Assembly: GCA_050084985.1 (NCBI GenBank)
Contig: JBITNC010000001.1
Coordinates: 1,364,001-1,428,000, forward strand
DNA length: 64,000 nt
Reading direction: 5' to 3'
From: Nageia nagi
Taxonomy: Eukaryota > Pinophyta
Positions 49,982-62,154 of this stretch are shown piece by piece. The position numbers were made by a program, and so were the translations under genes. Each line of letters begins with the position of its first letter. The stretch's first letter is position 1. Under the pieces are notes generated by a model, which was given only the letters and a program-made list of their open reading frames with translations, made no database searches and had not been told where the DNA came from.

Positions 49982-51644
49982 TGTTGAGCAAGAGTAGAGT
50001 TTTTCATTGTTATCAAACATCATAATAAACAAGATATCATTGTTGTCAACATACCATAACAAAGAAGAAAATGAAAAGAAAATATAAAGTATGAGAATAG
50101 CCAATGAAGTTCAAAAAATTAGAATGAAGGTCAAAAAGCAAGATGAAGTTTGACATTAAAGGTGATGTTTGATAATACAAAAGTGGAGTTTTATAGGTAA
50201 GAATTTATCATAAAAATAGATCAATCATCTTTGGAGATCTATAAATCTCAATACATGATTTAAATTGATTTTATTTATTATTTATTGAATAGTTATCAAA
50301 ATAAGTTTTCCAATGAGTTTATTTATATATTAATTTATCAAAATAATTTTAATATATATATATATATTACCTTTATTGAAAATTTCCCACTAAATAAAGA
50401 AATCTAGTGAAATATGCCAAAAATACATTTCAAGCATAAAAATGCTTATTAGTCATCAATGAAGTTTGTTTGGGGTAAAAAAGCACATGGTAAATTCTAG
50501 GCATTTATTATAAGATAAACAAAGTGAAATTATTTGTCTATTTATTTTGGACATTTATTATAGGATAAATGAAGTGTGATTATCCCTCTATTTGTTCTGG
50601 GGGTTTATGATTATTGTTTTCTATAGTAATTGTGAAAATGACTACCAAATTCTCATTTTTGAAGCAAAAGGGATCATATGACCACCTAATGGTGGAATTT
50701 TTATTGCATTTGTATAATTATATCAAAATTTATAGTAGCTATAATATATGGTACTTTATTATGTTCATTATTTTTATAACTAAAAATGAAGTTTTCATAA
50801 TTGAATGACCATCATGAGTAGTTTTATTATTCTAGAGTGGTTTGTGAATGAAATTTAAAAATAAATTAAATGTAAACTAACAAAAATAATGAGAGAGAGG
50901 TGATTATTTAGTGATTGTAACTAAAAAAGATGGTAGTGCATAGTTACAATAGAGAACAACTAGACAAAATATTATTGGGAGTATAACTAAGGAAAAGTAT
51001 GCGCTTGAGAAAAAGAATATGTTGCTATTGAGGGGAAAATATGTGAAAGCTTTTTTTTGAAGGCATTAAGAAGGGTGGAATTGCAGAGATAACATGATAT
51101 GCAGGATTGGTAGTAGTATGGTATATAACTTTCTATTGAGATAAAAAGGAGGCTTCAAGTGCTAAATATTTTAAAATGATAATGAGAGCAATAGTTTGGA
51201 TATGATAAGTAATTGCAAGAATCAAGCATATATAACCAAGAGTGAAGTTTGATGAGCTAAGCCATTGAGGGTCTTTGAGATAAGTTTGATAACTTTTGTC
51301 AAAATTGCTATTATGTTATTTTATCAAGTTGGTGCTTAGCAATAGGGGTTGGTGCTTCTTACAGGGGTGCTATAGAACTTAAGGGTTGGTGCTCCTTTCA
51401 ATTTTAGCTAATAAATTTGGGGTTGATGCTTCTTCCAATAGGTACTAATAAACTAATTGCAAAGTTGGTAATTTGCAATGGCTAGATTTAGATCATGATC
51501 CAAGCAATCTTATAAGGGGATGTAGCCACATTGGTGAACCTCATTACATCTTGTGTTGTGTGATGTTCTCTTATAGTGCTTACTTTACTTGTTTTATGCT
51601 CACACTATTTTATTTTAAGTGGTAATGTCACTTGGATGTTAACA
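49982..51644 (+). mobile_element. S2: solo LTR related to the C0 LTR
   Basis: It runs TGTTGAGCAAG to GATGTTAACA, 1663 bp. The flanks are atatt (49977-49981) and agatt (51645-51649), a 5-bp duplication with one change; block A keeps the single copy agatt at the empty site. The 3' third shares ccattgagggtct, ggttggtgct repeats, ggggatgtagcca and ggtgaacctcattacatct with the C0 LTR. It lacks the 31-bp array and the TCCGGA array of C0. Confidence 0.83.
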
Positions 51645-51690
51645 AGATTAGAATCTATTATTCATGAGATTCAAGAATTCAGATATCAAA

Positions 51691-53589
51691 TTGATTCAAA
51701 ATGGATCTCAAAGTTATAAAAAAGGTGATTTTTTAAGTTACTTTTTTGTTTATTTTATTACATCATGTTGAAGAGCTCTCTTATATAATTCCAATGCTTC
51801 AAATGATGAAGAAAATGAAACTACAATCCAAAAATTATGACCATTTGAATATTTTTGAAAAATATGAAATTTTGTATGATGACATTATCATCAATAAAAT
51901 GACATGGTAGTCCAATCAGAATGATCTAATCAGCTTGGTGGGACCTGACAACATGTGCAAAAGATGCAAGTTTGAATTGGGTATTTAATATTGAAGGTTT
52001 TATATTAAAAAAATACCATTTAAATAATAAAATGGGCTTAAATATGTATAAGAAGATAACTCAAGTAAAAAAACATGGAGGGTGATGCCATCAAGATATT
52101 ACTAAAAGGAGCATAAGCCTTTGGAATAAACATGGTCAACTGATCAATGTGGATAGGTGGTAACGCCATTTTTGCACAACCACCCATGGGTAAATATTGG
52201 TATTTTATTTTTATTTTATGGTATTTAACTTATTGAAATATGTGCATAAAAAATGAGGATGATTTGTGAATGGAAATACATGGAAATCAAGGTAGATTTC
52301 ATCATTTAACATAGTTTTTCTAGCAAAGACTAATTTTGAAGGTGAAAGAATAATTTTTCTTCAAAAAAAGTCATGTTATATATCAAGTTGATTGGAAAGA
52401 GCATTTTTGAATATAATGGTAGGGTTATTTTCTTAGTTTGGACTACCAAAATTCCAAAAATTATGGATTTTTTTGGTTGGTAAACCAAGACTTTATCCCC
52501 TAATATAGGGCATCATTTGTACTAGAATACAAGCCAACAATTGAGGGGCATCCACACCATCAAAATCCATCAAGGGCATGATCCCTACCTCATCTGTACC
52601 TACCATCAACTCGATAGGAATTTAGGTATGTTTCAACTTTTAGGCAAAGAGTTTTGAAACTGGGCCTCCCGTATCTGAGAGCTTTGAACTACCCATCTCT
52701 CCAACTCCCCTATCCATCAATTCATAAATTATGGATTATTAATCATGGAGATCAAACCAAAACTAAATGCCAAAATTAAAGAACTTAAAATTGAGGAGAT
52801 GGAGTTGCTATGGGAATGTCAAAAATAAGAAGATTTGTTAAGGAGATATGAGAGTATAGTTGTAAAAGGAAAATACCCAAGTTTGGTATTTTTTGTTGTA
52901 ACCATGTAAACTCCATAAGTAAACCCTTAATGTTATAAAAGGGTATTAAGAGAGTGGAAAATGTTAAATCCCCTTCAGTGGGATTTTTACCAAATGGGAG
53001 AATGTGTCTATGAAAAACTCCAAGTGTGTGTGGGAGTTACACTATGTTCATAAATATGTTTAAAAATAAAAGAAAAAGATAATGGATGAGATCATAGCCA
53101 TGGAAGGTGAAGAAAAACATGGATGACACTATTACCATGAAGAAGAAAAATAAGCATGGATGAGATCATTGTCATGAAGAACAAAGAAAGAAGTGGAGAA
53201 CATAATCACCATGATTATGAAAAGAATACAAGGAGTGGTTCTAAATATGTCAACCTAGGGTAAGAGACATGAAACTATGCTCAAGGAAGTTTGATGAGAA
53301 GAGAGTAATATTCCAAAGGAAAAGGGATTCAGTAGAGGCCAACAATGATCATATGATTCAAATTTGAAAAATAAATGAATTAAGCAATAAAGATCATTCA
53401 ATGGACATTGTAAAAAGGGTACCTACAATAATGGATTGCTATTTTTTGAATGTAGACCACATCAATCGAATCAAGGTAACTATGTATATACATCATTTTA
53501 TGTATTTTTTTGTGTGCATTTTTATTTTTACAAGTAATAAAATGAATAAAGTGTGAGATCTATAATAAATCCCGAAGTAGGGTTTACAA
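51691..53589. mobile_element. Insertion of unknown type in block B, about 1.9 kb
   Basis: Block A reads gagatcaaatcatgttgg without a break. In block B, atatcaaa (to 51690) and atcaaaaatcatgttgg (from 53590) are separated by this segment, giving an apparent target duplication atcaaa. The ends (ttgattcaaaatgg and gtagggtttacaa) do not form an LTR pair. No coding signal was seen. It holds C-rich text near 52540-52720. Confidence 0.55.
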
Positions 53590-54436
53590 ATCAAAAATCA
53601 TGTTGGACTATAATGTATTAAATCTTCGACTCGGAAAAGCATCTTCTTTTGCTAGTGATAATTTCAAAAAGAAGATTTCCAAAATTAAGAAGGTATCATG
53701 ACACATGGAATACAAATTTAGATGATTTTATTTTTAATACAATTTTATTAAATTAGATTAGTCAATTTAATCATAATTTAGTATCATCTTAACATGTAAT
53801 TAGGGTTAGAAGGAAGTTGAATAGTCATAAGAAGTTGAAGAGTTAGGGTAATTGGAAAGATAAATGTAACTGAAAGGTCAAGGCATAGCCTCCTAAGAAC
53901 ATTATGAATTGGAAGACCCTACTCATTTTTTTTTATACTAGAAGATGCTTACAAGCTTTGTAATTAAAGATCAAGATAAATAATAATATTTTATCATATT
54001 ATGTTTTGTATTTGTCTGTTGATGTTTTCTATAAGGAGATAACTAGGATTACAAGTTTATCAATAGTAATCTTGGATATTTTCTTGTTGAACTTATATCC
54101 TTTTATAGATTCGATCCAAATATTTTTTTATTAATTTTGTAAAGGTGGATGAATTCTTATATTAGCCATGTTATATAAGATCAAGTTTTTAGATGTAGAA
54201 AATCATACTTAAAGAAACCTATTTTATTTTATGTGTTGAATTTAACATAAATTTTTCTATGAAGAATCTCATTATCATTAATTCAAACAAGCTTAGTAGT
54301 TATATTAAATGTAATATTCTCTTTTATAAGATTTATCAATGAAAGTATTCTTAATAAGAAATTATTCTTTAAAAGAAATCAATTAAACCATTATGTATTT
54401 CAAGATTCCTTTGTTACAATTTAGAGGATCACCTCA
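53590..54436. other. Block B, middle part
   Basis: It matches 46130-46990 of block A. Its last 240 bp (about 54190-54430) are repeated at 55121-55350, flanking the segment in between. No gene is seen. Confidence 0.8.
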
Positions 54437-54550
54437 TTATTAACTAATGCCCTGCCGCTCACCCATATATGCTAAGAATTTATATGCATTTATGCCTAGA
54501 GTTTATGCATTTAGAATGTAAAAAATTTAAAACTTTCATTTTATATTATT

Positions 54551-54631
54551 TCCAACTCAATTTTATACTGGTTAGTGCATTGCACCTACAAACTGGTGAC
54601 CCATGCTTGAATCTTGCCCAAACTTTTTTCA
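54551..54631 (+). other. Possible tRNA-derived (SINE-like) remnant
   Basis: The stretch tactggttagtgcattgcac resembles the D-arm/A-box of a tRNA. About 30 bases on, catgcttgaatcttgccc resembles a B-box (GGTTCGAATCC). A run of six T follows at about 54624-54629, as in pol III terminators. The stems are imperfect, so this is not an intact tRNA gene. Confidence 0.35.
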
Positions 54632-54667
54632 CCAACACTTAGAAATTTTTAGGTCTATATTTTTGAC

Positions 54668-54790
54668 CTCGTATATACCCAAAATGTATGCATAAATTTG
54701 ATATATGCCCAAAATTTATGCATAAACCTAATATACACCCATAATTTATGCATAAACCTCATATACGCCCATAATTTATGCATAATCCAC
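54668..54790 (+). repeat. 30-bp tandem repeat, 4 units
   Basis: tatgcataaa recurs at 54687, 54717, 54747 and (tatgcataat) 54777, exactly 30 bp apart. Units read atatac(g)cccataatttatgcataaacct. Confidence 0.9.
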
Positions 54791-55120
54791 TACCACCACT
54801 ATCTCATGACTTTGCCCTTCACTCTCTTATTGTAAACTCTAGGCATATATGGTCAAATTTGGCTACATGATATCCTTGTTTTATTTTATGTGATTAGGTA
54901 TTGATATATCCACAATCATGGAACTTACAAATCCACCATCAATTGATTTCTAACTATAAATTTATGTTAGGTGTGAATGCTATTTTATGCCTAACTAATG
55001 CAAGTTTTTAGTTGAACATTAATATTTAAAACCATAATCAAAATCAAAGGAATATCAATAAAGATAAATATCTTCTAGAACCTCCAAACCCTTTGGAATT
55101 AAACAATATGGTTATTCAAT

Positions 55121-55991
55121 TATTCATTCTTAAAGCAAACTATTTTATTATATGTGTTGAATGAAACATAAATTTTTTTATGAAGAATCTCATGCTCATT
55201 AGTTCAAACATGCTTAGTAGTTGAACTAAATGTAATATTTTGTTTGACAAGAGTTGTCAATTAAAGTTAGTATTCTTAATAAGAAAATGTTCTTTAGAAG
55301 AAATCAATTAAACCATTATGCATTCTAAGAGTCTTATTTTACAATTTAGATGATTTTTAATCCCTTGTTATCCCCTTGGTTAACACAACCTTCCCTCCCC
55401 ATGGGACTTGGTTGGTAGTGCTACTATCAAGATTTTTACTTTTGGAAGTTCACTTTTCCCTTATTTACGATTACCATTTCATCCTATTATCTCACTTCAA
55501 AAAAGGATTTAGGTAAACCTCTTATTCTTTACTATAAAAGAACATATGTATCAAAACTCTTATTATTTTATTAACTCTTGAAGTAATATAAATTTATTCA
55601 TCATATATTTTCTTAGAAATCATTTTTTCTTCATCTAATAATTTTTCACAAGATCTTTACAAAGATAATTACATAAAACTATTGGATTTTCTATTTTTTT
55701 GTTATAATATATGATATTGTATTTCCTTTCTCAAACATATTCCAAAAATAAAATAAAATATAAAAGCATAAAATATACATTTTAATTATCTAAAGTAAAC
55801 TATTATAACTTAAACAAATTATTTTATTATATCTTGTTATCTTATATAAATACACAAAAGACTTATCTCTATCTAAACGTTGGAGATCCTAATTTAATTC
55901 CATGATCACCCCATTGAAAATAAATGCATTGTTGTCAAATATTTTTTATTCGTCATAGATGGGCATGGGCTGTGTTCAAAACTTCAATCTA
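55121..55991. other. Block B, gene 3' flank
   Basis: It matches 46720-47700 of block A (for example tgggacttggttggtagtgct and aaagaacatatttatccaaa-like text). It would contain the 3' UTR of the armadillo-like gene. No separate gene is seen. Confidence 0.75.
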
Positions 55992-57142
55992 TTAACTGTC
56001 GAGAGGTGAGTCAAATTTAAAGCTCTCATCTGATAGTCCCTCGTCATTGACATGCTTCTGCTCGAAAAGTTTGGAGTTGCGTTTACTTCGAATGTTGTTG
56101 GCATAGACAGCTGGGAAACAAGCATTCCAATCCTCCATCCCCACAAGTCTTCCACTCCCATTCTTTGTTTTTTCGACAATGGCCTCCAAAAGCTCAGCAC
56201 ATGCTTCATAAAAATCAATAACATCTTCCATATTCACCTTACTTGTAGGCAAAGCCCTTAAAATATTTAATTGATTCACAACTTGCTCCACCACGCCAAG
56301 TTCCAATGCCTTGGTTAGCCCTTCATTCCCCATCTGCGAAAGAACAATAACACCCTCTGCCTTTTCTACCCAGCTTGTCAAGGACGAAACTACAAATATG
56401 ATAATGCACTTCACAATCTGCTTTTCGAAGGCGGACAAGTTGTTGCCATAGTTATCAGCAAAAGGAAGGGACTGCAACATCTTAAAGATAAACCGGCAGC
56501 TATCCTTGTCACTTTGGCATTCGATCGCCCCGTTTCAGTAAGTATTTTCAGGACAAGCTTAACATGAAAGAGCCCAATATGATTTTCTAGAATTTTGTTG
56601 GCATAGATCCTGAGTACTTGATTTTCAACCATCTTCATCAGATCCACAACAGTCATGATCGCTGAGGGGAATCGTTGGAGGTTGTGGTAATCCATGGGAA
56701 GCGAGCAGAATAAGTTGACAGAATACTCTGCCAAGAAGTCGGCAAAGAAGTTGTCAACATCTTGACAAATGTTATGGTGTATGGAATTTAGTTGTTGGTG
56801 TTTTCTGTGGAGAATGCTGATCATTTGAATGTTGGATATGGTGGTTCTGACGTGTTTTTCTGTCATCTTGGCAAGCCATTGTTCTTCAGGACTGAGGTGT
56901 TGGATACTGGGGTCAGTGTTCATTAGAGGGGGTAGCGGGGTGTACCACTGGGGATTTGCGTTGTACCATGCAGGGTCTGGATTGTACCAAGTAGCAAGGT
57001 TTTTCCGATCAATCTGGTTTTGGATCTCTTCTTCTGCCAGTTGTGCGTGGCGTTGGAATTCTTCTTCGTAGAAATTTTGTTGGTGTGGTGGCGTGTTTTC
57101 TTGAATGTCTTGTGCGTCGAAAAACTCGTCCTCTTGTTCCAT
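55992..57142 (-). CDS. Armadillo-like protein gene, host gene, one apparent frameshift
   Basis: This is a host-type gene, with higher GC than its surroundings and no introns visible. The start ATG at 57142 opens an acidic, Gln/Asn-rich N-terminus (MEQEDEFFDAQDIQEN). Around residues 50-72 come three 7-residue repeats, each beginning Trp-Tyr. From about residue 75 it is helical with hydrophobic heptads (FFADFLAEYSVNLF, VDLMKMVENQVLRIYANKIL, HVKLVLKILTETG). After a one-base slip in a run of four C on the plus strand (56528-56531), a second frame continues with IECQSDKDSCRFIFKMLQSL, LSQMGNEGLTKALELGVVEQ and EACAELLEAIVEK, ending at 55992. The two frames together give about 385 residues. The alternating helices and GLTKALELGVV-type motif suggest an armadillo-like fold; the family and function are not recognised. 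The frameshift may be a sequencing error or a real lesion. Confidence 0.72.
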
Positions 57143-58440
57143 TTAAAAGAATGGCACAGTTCTGATTGCAATCAGTCGAGAAGCATGAAATCTATTGCAG
57201 ACACCAACTTCTTCTTAGATCAAAAGCTTGAAAATGAATTCCAACTCTTATGGTGAGGAGAGTAGTATTGAAATACATGTTTGCAGGGATTGCAAGTGTT
57301 GCGACCTTCAAAACTGAAAATTGGGTGAGCTCTTTTGTGAACTACATTTTTGAGATTATAATTAAATGATATGTAGAAGAAGTTATGCTAATTCTTTAAG
57401 GTATGAGTAATTATCAAGGGCGTTATCAAGTTAATTCAACAAATTTTTATTTTCGACGAATAATAGTTAGATGTACAATAAGTACAAGCTTCTTAACATA
57501 ATTCAATGTGAAACAATTTGGAAAAGTGGTATGATCGTACAAACATATTAAAGAATGTATTAAACTAGACATATTGAATTTTGGATATATCTTATTCATA
57601 ATAAGTATATCAACAATTGTAGTATCCTATTTCTTCTTAAGTCTTCTGCACTTATTGAAGATTTAGAAGGACTACTTCAAGATGAAAATATTAGAGTTAA
57701 TATGTTGTTATGATGGTATGATCTTGATGATGCTCTTTGATGTCTAACGCCTTGCAAGCACAAAAATGTTAGTGGGAAACATCAATTCCCAAGTCCTTAA
57801 CACCATGATGATGAGCCAGTAGGGATAAACCTTAGCCAAAAAGTCGTGTAAGCCCCCTAATCCCAAATCAATGGGACGATAGAAAGAGAAAACATGCCTA
57901 AATGTAAGATAACATGGTATGCTATACTAAATGTTTATTTTTGCTTTTTTATAGATTTTGTAGTGCAAAATGATGTGCATGCTACATATTTTATGCTAAA
58001 TACCTATGCATGTTACATATCTATATTGTATGTTATTGTTAAATGCTAGATCTATGCTAAATATCCAAATGTTGAATAAATTAATAAAACCCTAAATGCT
58101 CTAAACCCTATCATGAGTTTAACCTACCATGCAAGCTACATGCATATAATAATATTGTAAAAACATAAAATATATGCTAAGAAAAGGACATGTATAGTCT
58201 CCATATCTCCAAATGCCTGCAAATACCTATAAAAACTCCAAAATCGATTGCAACCTTGTTAAAATGGTGAAAGGACTCTCATATGCTCATGATGGTTTTT
58301 CCAATACTTGAAGGATATGATATGCAATGTAAAACATGCTTAAGGGTTTTGGGTTATTGAGTTTTGATGATATTGAGTTTTTATAAAAGTTTATTCCCAA
58401 GCTTCCTACTGTGTATTTCTTATAATTGTCCAATCTACAA
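57143..58440. other. Upstream of the armadillo-like gene, then 5' part of C3
   Basis: 57143-57320 would hold the gene's 5' UTR and promoter; no clear TATA box is seen. Beyond about 57700 AT-rich text with repeated atgctaaata phrases runs up to the C3 gag. A C3 5' LTR should lie here, but neither its ends nor a Met-type primer site were found. Confidence 0.45.
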
Positions 58441-59220
58441 TGGCTAGCAACAATAATTCATTACCTCTTCTTAAGTTCAATGGTAAATACTATGAGTATT
58501 AGAGTATAAAAATGAGGAACCTACTAATAGGGAAAGGCGTTTGGGATATAATTGAATATGGTTACATTAAACCTATTGATTAGATCACTCTTATTGCAAA
58601 TGAGAAGATTGCAAGGAAGGAGGCTAAAAAAAAGAATACCTTTGTATTGTACCACCTTCAATCAAGGTTGAAGAAGAGTATCTTTCTAAGAATTACCTCA
58701 TGTACTACAACCAAAGAATCATGGAAGGCATTGAATGATGGGTATAACCAAGGTAGTGATCAAGTGAAGCAAATCAATATTCAAAAATTGAAAAGAGAGG
58801 TTGAGAATCTTAAGATAAATAAAGGATAGAATGTAGGAGACTATTGTCTAAGAGTAAAAGCTTATGTAAATAAGATAAAAAAAACTTTGTGAGGAGGTGA
58901 AGATTGAAGTTGTTGTGAAGAAGGTGTTGAAATATCATCTTACCAAATGGAACCATGTAGCCATCATAATAGAAGATAATAACGACCCGAATTCTCTTGA
59001 TTATGATTAGATGATTGGTTCACTAATCTCCCATGTAGAAAGAATACAAGAAACTATGTCATCAAATATTGGTGATGTTGAAGAGAAGGATTTTGTGCAT
59101 CCAAAGAGGGTGAAGCTAGCACAAGTGGTCAAGGTAGAGGCTAAGGGAGATGATAATCTCCTTCAAGAGGGAGAGAAAAATGAATAAGAGGTTCTTCTTA
59201 AGGAAGAGGAAGAGGAAGAG
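58441..59220 (+). pseudogene. C3: Copia gag relic
   Basis: The ATG at 58441 opens MASNNNSLPLLKFNGKYYEY and MRNLLIGKGVWDII, a typical Copia gag (UBN2) start, followed by a stop at 58498-58500 in W/stop context. The frame 58647-58829 continues with LQSRLKKSIFLRI, TTKESWKALNDGY and IQKLKREVENLKI. Then come stops, and later GDVEEKDFVHPKRVKL and an acidic Glu run. No zinc knuckle is left, so part of gag and the protease are probably deleted. Confidence 0.83.
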
Positions 59221-60491
59221 GTGCACACCAAAGAAGGTAAAAAGAAATTGAATGAAATTTATCACACTCAAATTTTGAAACACAATTTATTGAGTATTGG
59301 TCAAATCATGAAAAAGAATTATAATATTATTTTTGAAGATATAAAATGTGTTATATTTGACAAGATTAATGGTTATAGGCTAGTTACAATAGTCCCTATG
59401 ATAAAGAATAGATTATTTATATTAAAATTTGGAGGTAAAGGGACTCATATTGAAAATATTACCATAGGAAATAAAAGTTGGTTATGGCACCTTAGATATG
59501 ATCATTTGAACTTCAAAAGTTTGAGTTTGTTAACATTTAAAGAAATGGTATATGTGATACCAAAGGTCTAAGATCACAAAGGAGTTTATGAAGGTTGTGC
59601 TTTGGGAAAGAACTCAAGATCAAGTTTTCCAAGAGGAAAAACCATGGAGAGCCTCTTATCCATTATAATTGATGAATTCTAACATATTTGGGTCAATGCA
59701 AATACAAAATTTGGGTAAGAATTCCTAATTTCTTACTTTTATATATGATTTCTTAAGAATGTTTTGGATCTATTTATTAAAGACCAAATTTGAAGCTTTT
59801 GAATGATTTAAGAAGTTTAAAAATCATGTAGAGAATCAAAGTGGATATTATGTAAAATGATTATGGAATGATAGAGGATGGAAACTTTATGCAAATGAAT
59901 TCCTATAAGTTTGTAAATATTTTAGAATCAAAAGGCAACTCATGATTGCTTATACTCCACAACAAAATAATGTGGTTGATTGTAAGAATAGAATCATTGT
60001 TGAAATGGTTAGAAACATGCTTCAAACTAAAATATTGACAAATATATTGGGTTGATGCAATTAGAAAAATAATATATGTTTTGAATAGGATTCCTACTAG
60101 GACATTAGATGAAATCAATCCATATGAGGTATGGTATGAAAAGAAATCAAATGTAAATCATTTTAGAGCATTTGGTTGTTTAGCTTACGCACATGTCCCT
60201 AATGAAAATAGAAAAAAGATAGATCCTAAAAGTGAAGCATGTATTTTTGTGGGGTATTATGAAAATACCAAAGTGTATAGTCTCTACAATCCAAAAACTT
60301 ATAAAATTATAATTTTTAAAGATTTTATTTTTGATGAAGGGGTGATGTATGATCATGAAAAACTTCATGGATCCAATGGTGAGAGCTCCTCCAAAGTGCA
60401 ACCCATTGTTCATCCCGGCCTAAAAAAATCAATCCCAAGTGATGATGATGATGATTCTTCAAGTGAAATGAAGATAAAAAAGGTACAATGA
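59221..60491 (+). pseudogene. C3: integrase relic
   Basis: 59221-59571 is open and reads LNEIYHTQILKHNLLSIGQI, then SWLWHLRYDHLNFKSLSLL, the GAG-pre-integrase domain with its H...H zinc-binding part. The core (about 59600-60080) is broken, with YTPQQNNVVDCKNR-like text near 59950. 60081-60491 is open again: NRIPTRTLDEINPYEVWY, FRAFGCLAYAHVPNE, SEACIFVGYYENTKVY, the SH3-like end of Copia integrase, and a Ser/Asp-rich hinge. Confidence 0.86.
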
Positions 60492-60719
60492 TACTTTCTA
60501 TCCATCCATCCTCTCAAATGATAGACACCAATTTAAAAAGATGACTCATAATTGGCTAAGCACAAAAATGGATAAGGTTTGTAAGAAGAATTTAAAACTT
60601 AAAAATATATATTGATAAGGATGATGATGATCCTAGAAGTGAGTTTACAAATTATGCTTTAATGACTATTGTTAATATAGAGCCATATAGTATGAACAAG
60701 CATGCACTAATATTTTTCA

Positions 60720-61666
60720 GATGAAGGCCATAGGAGATGAAATCAATTCCATCAAAATGAATGATACTTGGGATCTTTCAAAAGGTAAAAAATGTATTAG
60801 TTTTGAGTGGATCTTCAAGACCAAATATAATAGTGATGGGACCATAGAGAGACATAAGGAAAGGAATGTGGTCAAGGGCTTCACATAAATATATATGATA
60901 TTAATTATAAGGAATCCTTTTCATCGATGGTAAGACAAAATACTATAAGATTATTTCTTCCTTTGGTTTTCCATAAAGGTTATAAAATTCATACATGGAT
61001 GTCAAGAGTGCATTATCAAATGGTTCCTTAGATGAAGAGTTTTATATGTAACAACCTCAAGGTTTTCAGATCAAAGGGAAAGAGAATATTATATATAAGT
61101 TGAAAAAGGCCTTGTATGGACTCAAGAAATATTCAAGAGCTTAGTACTTAAGAATTTATGGGTATTTCCATCAATATGAATTTACAAGAAGCAAGAGTGA
61201 ACCTACCCTCTATCACATGAAATAATATAATGATATTTTACTTATTTTCTCATATGTTGATGATTTAATTTGCATAGGTTTTTTTTCAAAGTTGATTGAT
61301 GATTTAAAAAAGCTATAATGCAAGAGTTTGAAATGAAAGATCTTAGTTTGATGCACTATTTCTTAAGTATGGAGGTGTATAAAAGAGAGGGGGAGATTTT
61401 CATTTGTCAAACTAAATATACCAATGATATGTTAAAAATATTTAGCAAATATAATTATAAATTAGTACCAATACCAATAGCTCATAGTGAGTTGTTGAGT
61501 AAGGATGATGGAGTTGATAGAGTTGATGTAACCATATATAGGATCATTATCTCACAAACTCTACAATTGATCTTGCTTATGCATTCTCACTTGTATTAAG
61601 TTATATGAGTGATCCTTCTAAACTACACATAAAAGAAACCTAAATAATACCAAGGTATGTGAAAAG
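60720..61666 (+). pseudogene. C3: reverse transcriptase relic, cut by S3
   Basis: It starts with MKAIGDEINSIKMNDTWDL near 60720 and SFEWIFKTKYNSDG near 60800. Then KLKKALYGLKKYSRA-like text follows near 61090, and SYVDDLICIGFF with the YVDD box at 61253-61264. The frame 61318-61599 reads FEMKDLSLMHYFLSMEVYKR. The RT tail (IDLAYAFSLVLSYMSDPSKL) runs to about 61650, where it meets S3; RNase H is absent. Confidence 0.86.
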
Positions 61667-62154
61667 TGAGGGAGTTGAACTAGATCTAAACAAATCCTTT
61701 AGGACCTTAGACTAGGAAACTCAAGTGTACACAAGATAACACAATCACTCAAGATAACACATCAATATAATGTGGTTCCTCCCTCCTTGGGAGTACATCC
61801 ACAACTAGTTCTCTTATTCTCAAATCTATGTCTCTCTTACAACTATTCTCTAGCTCTCTCCTACACAACCAAGTAGAGTAATTTTACTCAAAACTTAGAT
61901 ATGTTTACAAGAGGAGAGGCCCTCTATTTATAGGTTGAGAGCACCTCCCTAACCTTCCTTTAACCCAAGGGTAAGGTTAGGGTTACATTAAATGTATCAC
62001 CAAACTTCAACCTACCAACTAACTCCTTTGGTAAAGTCAAAGTCTACATATTAAAGAATTCTATTAATCTCTTAAGGTATCTACATACCCTTAAGTGATT
62101 AATTGAATTTACAAGGAGTTTAGATATTCACAATATTTCATTACAAATTCTAAC
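61667..62154 (-). mobile_element. S3: 3' LTR of a minus-strand Copia element
   Basis: The minus strand runs TGTTAGAATTTG (62154) to TCCCTCA (61667), 488 bp. A TATA box (cctataaatagag) lies near 61935-61925. It shares tggatgtactcccaa(a/g)gag with the C1 LTR. A polypurine tract aagggggag abuts it at 62155-62163. The five bases left of it are aaaag; no partner was found because the element's other end is not identified. Confidence 0.83.

Larger units (their letters stand above)
54437..55120. other. Segment between 230-bp direct repeats, absent from block A
   Basis: It contains a tRNA-like remnant (54551-54631), a 30-bp tandem repeat (54668-54790) and a copy of the 38.8-kb gag-like fragment (54884-55120). 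Its presence between two copies of one block A segment points to a duplication plus insertion. Confidence 0.7.

Noticed and set aside
56829-57256. Plus-strand open frames opposite the armadillo-like gene
   Set aside because: They are shadows of its N-terminal coding region.
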